Assembly: GCA_903869675.1 (NCBI GenBank)
Contig: CAIQAB010000015.1
Location: forward strand, 115,067 to 179,066
DNA: 64,000 nt
Direction of reading: 5' to 3'
DNA from: an uncultured Verrucomicrobiota bacterium
Lineage (GTDB): Bacteria > Verrucomicrobiota > Verrucomicrobiia > Opitutales > Opitutaceae
In this document: positions 28,205 to 35,446 of the stretch, one piece after another
Position numbering within the stretch: the stretch's first letter is position 1
Layout of the letters: the number at the start of each line of letters is the position of its first letter
Translations under genes and position numbers: made by a program
The notes under the pieces: generated by a model
Told to the model about the DNA's origin: nothing
Database searches by the model: none
Seen by the model: the letters and a program-made list of their open reading frames with translations, nothing else

Positions 28205-29302
28205 CTACCAGCGGCCGTGCTCTCCGGCTTTCAGGTTGAGGGCGAAGGCGACGAGAAGTTGCACGGTCCGCTCCACGTCCTCGAGGTCAACCAGCTCACT
28301 CGGGGTATGCATATAACGAAGGGGAATGCTGACCAGGCCGGTGGCGACTCCGCCACGTCCCATTTGTAGCGCGCGGGCGTCGGTTCCGGTCGGACGCGGG
28401 TCCGCCTCGAATTGGTGGGGGATGCCAAGGGCCTCGGCGCAGGCGACTAATCGGTCGTAAATGAACGGGTTAATGTTCGGACCGCGGCAGATGATCGGGC
28501 CGCCGCCGAGGGTGGTCTCGCCGTATTTGCGCTGGTCGCAGTCCGGGTGGTCGGTGGCGTGGCCGACGTCCACCGCGATAGCGAGGTGAGGATTAACCGA
28601 ATAAGCGGCGGCGGTGGCGCCGCGGACGCCAATTTCCTCTTGAGCCGTGGCGACCGCTACGACGCGGGCGGCGAGCTTTTTGCTTTGCGGAGCAAGACGG
28701 CGCACGACTTCGCCAACAACGTAAGCTCCGACCTTGTCGTCAAAGGCGCGGGCTACGCCGATGCTGCCGTGGAGCAGCTCGAAGCCGGGCTGGTAAGTGG
28801 CAACGTCACCGATGCGCACGCGGGCGAGTGCCTCTTTTTTGGACTTCGCACCGATGTCGATCCACATTTCGTGGATCTCGGGAACTTTTTTTCGGTCGGC
28901 GTCATCCATCAGGTGGATGGCTCGTTTCCCAGTGACGCCGAGCACCGGGCCTTTCCTGGTAGAGATGATCACACGGCGACCTGGGATCATGACGCGGTCA
29001 TGGCCGCCAATGGTGTTAAAATACAGGTAGCCGTCCTTGTTTACGTAGCTGACTTGCAGACCGAGTTCGTCGATGTGGCCGGCGAGGAGAAGCACGGGGT
29101 CGCCGGAGGGATTCAGGGTGGCGATGCGGTTGCCCAGCGCGTCATTCTCGTAGCGGTCAGCGGCAGCTTTCACGTGGGCATCGAACACCGCCTGGGCCTC
29201 TTGCTCGGCACCGGAGGGCGAGCGGGCGGCGAGCAACTCGGCTAGAAAGGTTGGCACGAGCGGGCGGGAGGCGGTCGCGGGTTTTTTTCGGGATTTTGCC
29301 AT
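28205..29302 (-). CDS. M42-family metallo-aminopeptidase
   Basis: The co-catalytic metal ligands of the M42/M28 clan are visible: His-Asp in AGHIDELG, the bridging Asp in AFDDKVG, the Glu pair in TAQEEIGVRG, Asp in AVDVGHA and His in RYMHTPSE. The order and spacing fit cytosolic TET-type aminopeptidases of about 350 residues. There is no signal peptide. The gene lies 29 bases after hutI on the same strand. Confidence 0.9.
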   Translation of the reverse strand: MAKSRKKPATASRPLVPTFLAELLAARSPSGAEQEAQAVFDAHVKAAADRYENDALGNRIATLNPSGDPVLLLAGHIDELGLQVSYVNKDGYLYFNTIGGHDRVMIPGRRVIISTRKGPVLGVTGKRAIHLMDDADRKKVPEIHEMWIDIGAKSKKEALARVRIGDVATYQPGFELLHGSIGVARAFDDKVGAYVVGEVVRRLAPQSKKLAARVVAVATAQEEIGVRGATAAAYSVNPHLAIAVDVGHATDHPDCDQRKYGETTLGGGPIICRGPNINPFIYDRLVACAEALGIPHQFEADPRPTGTDARALQMGRGGVATGLVSIPLRYMHTPSELVDLEDVERTVQLLVAFALNLKAGEHGRW

Positions 29303-29331
29303 GGTTAGAGCAACGGGGCGGTTGGCGGATT

Positions 29332-30567
29332 TTACGATGGAAAAACGGTGCGTCCGCCGCAGATCACGCGCACGACGGGGTTGTCACCTACTTCATGCGC
29401 AAGTTGGCGCTCGTCTAGGTGGCGCAGCAGCAGCAGATCGGCGCGCCGGCCGGGTTCTATTGTGCCGCGATCGGCTAAGCCGAGCATGGCGGCGGCGTTG
29501 ACGGTAGCGGCCACGATAGCCTCGGCGACGGTCAGGCCGCAGTGCCGCACCGCGAGTGCGATGACGAAGGGCATGGCGTGGATCGGACAGGCAGCGGGGC
29601 CGTGGTCGCTGGCGAGGGCGAGCAGGCCGCCGCTGTCGGCGAAAGCGCCGGCGCGGGCGTAACGCAGGCCCGAGTGAAAACTCGCCGCTGGGGTGAAAAC
29701 TGCGAACGTATCGCTCGCCGCAAGTGCGAGCAGATCGGCCTTGGAAGCGTTTTCCAGGTGGTCGATGCTTCGCGCGTGCAGGGTGAGGGCCTCGGGCACC
29801 ATGCCGGTGGGGGCAAGTTGATCCGCGCTTACGCGGACCGGTAGGCCGTGTTTACGGGCGCGTTCGAGCAATCGCACGCAAGCTTCGACCGGCCAAGCAT
29901 CGGGCGCGCAGCGGGCATCAATGGTCAAGCCGGGGAACTCGTGCCAAACCTCAGGCAGCACTTCGCGGACGATTTGACGGGTGAAAGCCGCGACCTCGCC
30001 CTCGACCGCGTGTCCGAGAGTGGCAGTGGGCACAACTGTGCCGGGCCACTCCGACGCGGCGCGCTGGATGGCACCGAGCAGCTTTCGCTCCGCCTCCGAG
30101 GCGAGACCGAGGCCGCTCTTCACCTCTACCGTGGTGGTGCCGCCGCGCAGCAACGCGTCGAGTCGGAGCCGAAGGCCGGCGGCAAGTTGTTTACGGGTGG
30201 CTGTGCGGGCGGCGTGGATAATGGCAGGGAGTCCGCCGCCGTCCTTTTCTAGCTCGGAGGGTGTGGCGCCGCAGAGGGCGCGTTCCCACTCGTCGAGAGG
30301 CGCGGAGGGAGCGCAAGCGTGGGTGTGGCAATCGACGAAGCCCGGCATCAGCACGCGGCCGTCGGCATCGATAACCTCGGCGTCCGGTGGCAGGGGCAGC
30401 TCGGGGGCGACAGCGCTAATCTTGTCGCCCTGGATCCAGATGTCGGCCCGCGGCATAAGACCCAGCTCACGTAAGGCCGGGCCGCGGCGGGGGCGCACCG
30501 GAGCGCCGGGGACGGACCCGGGGAGCGCGAGGGTGAGGACGCGGGCGCGGCGGATGAAAAGACTCAT
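29332..30567 (-). CDS. hutI: Imidazolonepropionase-like amidohydrolase
   Basis: The protein has amidohydrolase metal motifs GFVDCHTH and HGPAA-type Asp near residue 325. It also has the HutI-like stretches GGTTTVEVKSGLGL, SADQLAPTG and TPAASFHSGLRY. HutI opens the imidazolone ring in histidine degradation. No hutH, hutU or hutG is next to it, and the region after CHTH (ACAPSAPLDEWERALCGATP) diverges from the usual HutI pattern. A related cyclic-amide hydrolase is therefore possible. It diverges from hisA. Confidence 0.75.
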   Translation of the reverse strand: MSLFIRRARVLTLALPGSVPGAPVRPRRGPALRELGLMPRADIWIQGDKISAVAPELPLPPDAEVIDADGRVLMPGFVDCHTHACAPSAPLDEWERALCGATPSELEKDGGGLPAIIHAARTATRKQLAAGLRLRLDALLRGGTTTVEVKSGLGLASEAERKLLGAIQRAASEWPGTVVPTATLGHAVEGEVAAFTRQIVREVLPEVWHEFPGLTIDARCAPDAWPVEACVRLLERARKHGLPVRVSADQLAPTGMVPEALTLHARSIDHLENASKADLLALAASDTFAVFTPAASFHSGLRYARAGAFADSGGLLALASDHGPAACPIHAMPFVIALAVRHCGLTVAEAIVAATVNAAAMLGLADRGTIEPGRRADLLLLRHLDERQLAHEVGDNPVVRVICGGRTVFPS

Positions 30568-30694
30568 GGGGCGTTTCTATTTGGGAAAAGCCGTGAAGAT
30601 GCGCAACCGGGGAAACCAATGGCGGGCGCGGGCTCTAAAATCTTTTGCGTGCCTTTTGGCCGATTTCGTGGGCAATCCTCCGCTTCTTTTCACC

Positions 30695-31429
30695 ATGACC
30701 ATTTATCCCGCCATCGACATCAAAGCCGGCCGCTGCGTGCGCCTGACCCAGGGCAAGGCCGACCAGGAGACGGTCTATTCGCTCAATCCGGCCGAGGTTG
30801 CGGCGCAATTCAAGGCCGAGGGGGCCGAGTGGGTGCACGTGGTCGATCTCGACGGGGCCTTCTGCGGTGAACCGCAAAATCTCGCTGCCGTCGCGGCTAT
30901 TGTGGCGACCGGGCTAAAGGTGCAACTCGGCGGTGGTTTGCGAGACGCGGCCGCTCTGGCCCGGGCGCTGTCTGCCGGTGCCACGCGAGTGGTGCTCGGC
31001 ACGCGCGCGGCGGAGAGTGCAGACTTCGTTGCCGAGATGGTCGGCCTTTATGGCGAACGAGTGGCGGTGGGGATCGACGCCAAAAACGGCAAGGTGGCGG
31101 TCAAGGGCTGGGTAGACACCACCGACACCGGCGCGCTCGAGCTCGCTCGGAGGGTAGCGGGGCTTGGCGTGCGGACGATTATTTACACGGATATTGGCAC
31201 CGACGGCATGTTGACTGGCCCGAATCTGCCCGCTCAAGCGGCGGTGGCCGATGCGGTGGTGGCGTCAGGTGCGCAAATCATCGCGAGCGGGGGTGTTGCA
31301 AGCATGGCGGATGTTACAGCTCTGGTCGCGCTGGCTCGTGCCCATGCCAATCTGCACGGCGTGATCATCGGTAAGGCGATTTACGAAAAGCGACTCACCG
31401 TGGGGGAGGCCCTGGTCGAGGCGCGTTAA
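30695..31429 (+). CDS. hisA: Phosphoribosylformimino-5-aminoimidazole carboxamide ribotide isomerase HisA
   Basis: HisA catalyses the fourth step of histidine synthesis, an Amadori rearrangement. The (beta/alpha)8 barrel starts IYPAIDIKAGRCVRLTQG with the catalytic Asp, and the second Asp is in YTDIGTDGML. GGGLRD and SGGVASMAD bind the phosphates. Length is 244 residues, as usual. The ATG at 30695 is the family start; the open frame extends upstream only as the antisense of hutI. No other his gene is adjacent. Confidence 0.95.
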   Translation: MTIYPAIDIKAGRCVRLTQGKADQETVYSLNPAEVAAQFKAEGAEWVHVVDLDGAFCGEPQNLAAVAAIVATGLKVQLGGGLRDAAALARALSAGATRVVLGTRAAESADFVAEMVGLYGERVAVGIDAKNGKVAVKGWVDTTDTGALELARRVAGLGVRTIIYTDIGTDGMLTGPNLPAQAAVADAVVASGAQIIASGGVASMADVTALVALARAHANLHGVIIGKAIYEKRLTVGEALVEAR

Positions 31430-31430
31430 A

Positions 31431-32861
31431 TCAAGTCTGCCTCGCGGAGGGTAGTTTCTCGGCGATCTCCTCCAGCGGGTAAGTGAGAATTTCCGCGAGC
31501 GTCGGGTGATACCAAGGGGCGCGAAGCAGGTCGCGCACAGTGGCGCGTAGGGCCAGCGGTCCGGCGAAGCAGTGGATCAATTCGCCGGCCTGCGGGCCGA
31601 CAATCTCGGCACCGAGGATGCGGCCGCGGACGGGTTCGGCGATCACCTTCACGTAGCCTTTGGTCTGGCCCATGAGGATAGACTTGCCGTGGTCGTCGAA
31701 CGGGTAGGAGGCCGTGAGGTAGGGGCGGTTTTTCGCGGCGAGTTCGCTCTCCCTGGAGCCGATAGTGGCGACGGGCGGGTCGGTGAAAACAACGTTGAGC
31801 AGGGGCAGGTCCGAGACTGGGCGCAGTTGTTTTTTAGGCACGCCGAAGGCGTGGCGGGCGGCGAGTTCGCCCTGGGCGACGGCGAGGTGAACGATATCGT
31901 GCGGGCCGCAGACGTCGCCGCCGGCGTAAATGTGCGGCGCGGTCGTGCGTTGCCAGCGGTCGGCGCGCACCCGCCCGGCGGGGGTCAGGCGCACGCCGGC
32001 TGAGGCGAGGTCGAGGCTCGCCACGTTTGGCTCGCGTCCGAGGGCGTTTAAAAGGTGGTCCGCGCGACGAACGAGGGTGCGTCCGGCCGACTCAAAGGAC
32101 ACCTCCACGCCGGACTGGCGGCGGGGGCGGATGGCATTGATACGGGTGTCAGTGTGCAGGTCGATGCCTTCGGCGCGAAACGTCTCTTGAATGACTGCTG
32201 AGGCGGCCGGGGAGTGGTCGCGGAGAATGTTTTGCGAACGCTGGATCAACGTCACCCGGCTGCCGATCCTAGTAAGAAACTGGGCTAGTTCACAGGCGAC
32301 GATACCGCCGCCCAGCACGATCACGGATCGGGGAATAAAATCGAGGTCAAGCACGTCGTCGCTGGTCCAGTGCGGGGTGCCGGCGAGTCCTGGGATAGCG
32401 GAGGGCACGGATACCTTGGAGCCGGTGGCGACGAGGAAAAATCGGCCTTTCACACGGCGGCCGTCGGCCAGTTCTACCGTGTGCGGATCGATGAACCGGG
32501 CGTGACTGCGGAACAGGGTGTAGCGGTCGGGATTGGCGACGACTCGGTCTCGGTAGCCTGCGAAATCGCCGATCACCTGTTTTTTCCAGGCGTTAAGGGC
32601 TTTCATGTTTATTTCCGCCTTCGGCACATCCAGTCCGAAGCGGGCGGAGTGCTGTGCGTGGTGGAGTAATTCGGCGGCGTGGAGCAGGGTTTTGGAGGGC
32701 ATGCAGCCCTTTAGAATGCAAAGCCCGCCTAGTTGGGGGGCCCCGTCGATGATTGCGACGGTTTTACCAAGGTCGGCGGCGACTCTGGCGGCATTGAAAC
32801 CGGCGGAGCCGCCGCCGAGCACGACAAGGTCGAAGGAGGGTGGATGAGCGGGTTTGGGCAT
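31431..32861 (-). CDS. FAD-dependent pyridine nucleotide-disulfide oxidoreductase (Lpd-like)
   Basis: The fold has FAD motif VLGGGSAGFNAA, the redox-active pair in GGLCILKGCMPSK, the NAD motif VLGGGIVACELAQ and GGDVCG. The C-terminal dimerisation domain has the His-Glu pair in YHPTLAEI. Typical dihydrolipoyl dehydrogenases have GGTCLNxGCIPSK, so this is a divergent branch. No E1/E2 dehydrogenase genes are near. It may act in another disulfide or electron-transfer role. It is the last gene of a three-gene run with the DJ-1 and chimeric transferase genes. Confidence 0.83.
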   Translation of the reverse strand: MPKPAHPPSFDLVVLGGGSAGFNAARVAADLGKTVAIIDGAPQLGGLCILKGCMPSKTLLHAAELLHHAQHSARFGLDVPKAEINMKALNAWKKQVIGDFAGYRDRVVANPDRYTLFRSHARFIDPHTVELADGRRVKGRFFLVATGSKVSVPSAIPGLAGTPHWTSDDVLDLDFIPRSVIVLGGGIVACELAQFLTRIGSRVTLIQRSQNILRDHSPAASAVIQETFRAEGIDLHTDTRINAIRPRRQSGVEVSFESAGRTLVRRADHLLNALGREPNVASLDLASAGVRLTPAGRVRADRWQRTTAPHIYAGGDVCGPHDIVHLAVAQGELAARHAFGVPKKQLRPVSDLPLLNVVFTDPPVATIGSRESELAAKNRPYLTASYPFDDHGKSILMGQTKGYVKVIAEPVRGRILGAEIVGPQAGELIHCFAGPLALRATVRDLLRAPWYHPTLAEILTYPLEEIAEKLPSARQT

Positions 32862-32884
32862 GGTGAAAGACAGGCAGGCAGGAT

Positions 32885-33808
32885 TTAGCGCGAACCCTTG
32901 TCGAATAGCATCACGTGAATGGTTTTCAGCACTATGGATGCGTCGATTTGAAAGCTGTAGTGACGGATGTAGAAGAGGTCATATTCTAGTTTGCGCAGGG
33001 TGTCCTCGATTCCTGCTCCGTAGGGGTAGTTGATCTGGGCCCAACCGGTTATGCCGGGGCGCACGAGGTGGCGGAAGTGATAGCAGGGGATCTCACGCTC
33101 GTAGCCGCTAACCAGAACATCCCATTCGGCACGGGGGCCGATCATGCTCATATCGCCCTTGAGCACGTTCCAGAGCTGGGGCAGTTCATCGAGGCGGAAG
33201 GCGCGAAGAAAAGCGCCTATGCGAGTGATGCGTTTATCCCCCTTGGCGGTGTAGCGCGCACCGTCAACGGCTGAGCGCATGGTGCGCAGTTTGTAGAGAG
33301 AAAACGGAGCGCGGTGGCGGCCAACACGGGTCTGGCGGAAAAAGACCGGTCCACTGTTGTCTAAGAGTATCGCGATCGCTGCCAGCACGAGCAACGGCGA
33401 GGACAACACGAGCACGGACAGTGCGAGGACTATGTCACTCGTGCGTTTTACGCGTTCAAATAGCGGTTCGCGGGACAGATGAAACCCGCCTTGAAAAAGC
33501 CAAGCATGGTTAATGCGGTAGAGGGGAATCTTGCCCCAAATACGCTCGTGAAAAAGTTCGAGGCTGTAGGTGGGAATCCCTTTGAAATGCAGTCGCACCA
33601 GACGGTCGGGGATCCCTGCGGGCAGGTCAGCGGTGGACTCGCGGAGGACTATGGCCTCCACATGCATGCGACCCGCTTCGATATCGTTTACGACGGAGCC
33701 GGCGTCGTCAGGCCCGCGGTGCACTTGGATGGCTAGCATGCGGGCCAGCGCGGCCTCCCGGGCTGCGGGGGCGTGGCGAAAGGAGACAAAACCGGCTATG
33801 CCGCACAT
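32885..33808 (-). CDS. Chimeric protein: asparagine-synthetase N-terminus fused to a polyprenyl-phosphate sugar transferase
   Basis: Residues 1 to about 40 (MCGIAGFV with the Cys2 nucleophile, then HRGPDDAG) are the start of a class II glutamine amidotransferase as in AsnB. The similarity then stops. From about residue 48 the protein reads as the tail of the CoA-binding-like domain of an EPS sugar transferase (LPAGIPDRLVRL, GIPTYSLELFHE). It then has the membrane helix near 127-149 and the catalytic core (FFRQTRVGR, LYKLRTM, LDELPQLWNVLKGDMSMIGPR). The four N-terminal helices of this transferase class are missing. The amidotransferase part is too short to work; the transferase core looks intact. 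The reading frame crosses the junction cleanly. Confidence 0.85.
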   Translation of the reverse strand: MCGIAGFVSFRHAPAAREAALARMLAIQVHRGPDDAGSVVNDIEAGRMHVEAIVLRESTADLPAGIPDRLVRLHFKGIPTYSLELFHERIWGKIPLYRINHAWLFQGGFHLSREPLFERVKRTSDIVLALSVLVLSSPLLVLAAIAILLDNSGPVFFRQTRVGRHRAPFSLYKLRTMRSAVDGARYTAKGDKRITRIGAFLRAFRLDELPQLWNVLKGDMSMIGPRAEWDVLVSGYEREIPCYHFRHLVRPGITGWAQINYPYGAGIEDTLRKLEYDLFYIRHYSFQIDASIVLKTIHVMLFDKGSR

Positions 33809-33828
33809 GGGAGCGTAGAGTCTGGCGT

Positions 33829-34374
33829 CTAAAAACGGATCGAGGCGGCGATCTCGGCGGCTTTTTCGGGCGAGACTAAGACAGATACGAGCTTGAGGCC
33901 GAAATCGAGCGCGGTGCCGGCGCCGCGTGAGGTGATGAGAAGGCCGTCCCTGACCACCCGTTCATCGGCAAGGATTTCTTGGAGTTCGCCTGCCACGCTG
34001 GGGTGGGCGGTGTAGCGGCGTCCAGCAAGCAGGCCGGCATCATGCAGCACGGCGGGGGCGGCGCAGATCGCGGCGAGCCAACTTCCGGCGGCGTGGTGGC
34101 GCTCCACTAAAGTGCGGATCTCGGGTGCGGCGCGAAGTAGCGCCACCCCCGGACCGCCGGGCAACAAGAGGCAATCGTGCACACACGCCGCGGGCGGCAG
34201 CGATGCGAGCGGCAAATCGGCATGCATAACCAGTTGGTTGCGTCCGGTCACGTGGATGCCAGATCCAAGCGCGGCGACGGTCACGGTGCATCCAGCGCGG
34301 CGGAGCACGTCGATCGGCGCGACGGCTTCCAATTCTTCAAAACCCTCTGGCAAGATTACGAGGACCGTGGGCAT
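33829..34374 (-). CDS. DJ-1/PfpI-family protein
   Basis: The 181-residue protein has the N-terminal VLVILPEGFEELEAVAPIDVLRRAG with the conserved Glu, the LLLPGGPG loop and the nucleophile elbow AICAAP with Cys. This is the DJ-1/ThiJ subgroup, which includes chaperone/glyoxalase-like and deglycase-claimed members; the true activity is unsettled. Its start codon lies only nine bases from the divergent SDR start. It appears to lead a run with the chimeric transferase (20 bases) and the Lpd-like gene (23 bases). Confidence 0.88.
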   Translation of the reverse strand: MPTVLVILPEGFEELEAVAPIDVLRRAGCTVTVAALGSGIHVTGRNQLVMHADLPLASLPPAACVHDCLLLPGGPGVALLRAAPEIRTLVERHHAAGSWLAAICAAPAVLHDAGLLAGRRYTAHPSVAGELQEILADERVVRDGLLITSRGAGTALDFGLKLVSVLVSPEKAAEIAASIRF

Positions 34375-34383
34375 AATGGTTCA

Positions 34384-35343
34384 ATGCAATGGAATGACGA
34401 CCACGCGGCGGGCTTGGCCACTAAAACTGGTGAGGTTGGGGAAAAAACCGTCCGCACCGGTCGTCGTCTGGTCGTATTTGGCGCCGGCTACATTGGCGGG
34501 GCCTTGGCGAGCAGGGCGGTTGCGGAGGGTTGGTCCGTGACGGCGTTGACGCGTAACGTCGATACGGCGGCGGCATTACGTGCGCGAGGTTGCGCGGTCG
34601 TCGTCGCGCGGATCAACGAGGTTGATTGGTGGGATACACCGGAATTGGCGGGCGAGTTTCAGCGAGTGGCCGTGACCGTAGCGGCCGGAGGCGGTGGGGT
34701 GGAAGGTTACCGGCGAAGTTATGTTGAGGGTTTGGCCAGCGTGGCGGGCTGGGCAAAGCGGGCGCTTAAATCCGACAAATTGCCGGGGCATTTGATTTAT
34801 ACCAGCAGCACCTCGGTTTATCCGCAGGGTGGTGGCGTGCGGGTCACGGAGCAGCATCCGGTTGGCGGAGAGGCGGAGACCACCCAGGCGCTTATCGAGG
34901 CAGAGCGGCTTGCGGCGGACTGGCCCGGGGCATCGACTATCCTCCGCCTCGCGGGGATTTATGGTCCGGAGCGAACTCATCTCGTGGAGCAAGTGCGGCG
35001 AGGCGAGGCCTCGGGGCAACCGCAGGCTCATCTGAATTTGATCCATCGTGACGACATCGTGGACGCCTGTGCGGCCGTCTGGACGCGCGGCGGGAGAGGG
35101 GCGGAGATTTTTAATCTGGCCGATGACGGTGCGGCGACCAAAGGGGAGGTCGTGTCTTGGTTGGCTGGTCGTCTTGGTCTGCCGGCTCCGGTCTACACTG
35201 GAGTGCCGGCGGGGGGGCGTCGGGCGGTGACGCCGGATCGTATCATCGATGCGGCGCGAGCGCGGGCTCTGCTAGGCTGGCGACCGCGGCACCCAACCTT
35301 TCGTGAAGGTTACGCGGAGGTGCTAGCCAATCCCATGACGTGA
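34384..35343 (+). CDS. NAD(P)-binding epimerase-like protein (extended/atypical SDR, YeeZ-like)
   Basis: The Rossmann motif GAGYIGGALA, the segment TSSTSVYPQGGG, ILRLAGIYGPER and LIHRDDIVDAC place it in the NAD-dependent epimerase/dehydratase superfamily. It resembles the YeeZ-like branch that lacks a clear YxxxK. At about 319 residues it is a full-length member. ATG 34384 is used, but 25 residues precede the Rossmann strand and a TTG at 34414 is another option. Function is unknown. Confidence 0.75.
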   Translation: MQWNDDHAAGLATKTGEVGEKTVRTGRRLVVFGAGYIGGALASRAVAEGWSVTALTRNVDTAAALRARGCAVVVARINEVDWWDTPELAGEFQRVAVTVAAGGGGVEGYRRSYVEGLASVAGWAKRALKSDKLPGHLIYTSSTSVYPQGGGVRVTEQHPVGGEAETTQALIEAERLAADWPGASTILRLAGIYGPERTHLVEQVRRGEASGQPQAHLNLIHRDDIVDACAAVWTRGGRGAEIFNLADDGAATKGEVVSWLAGRLGLPAPVYTGVPAGGRRAVTPDRIIDAARARALLGWRPRHPTFREGYAEVLANPMT

Positions 35344-35446
35344 GCGGGCACTTCATCGACGATCACAGTTAAGGCTCGGCAAGGCGAAAGGCATCTGGGA
35401 TGGCTCAGGCGTCCTTTTTTCACCACTTTCGCATATCTTAGACATC

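Noticed and set aside
29981..30694. Long N-terminal extension of the hisA frame
   Set aside because: The extension is antisense to hutI, and HisA proteins begin at the MTIYPAIDIK segment encoded from 30695.
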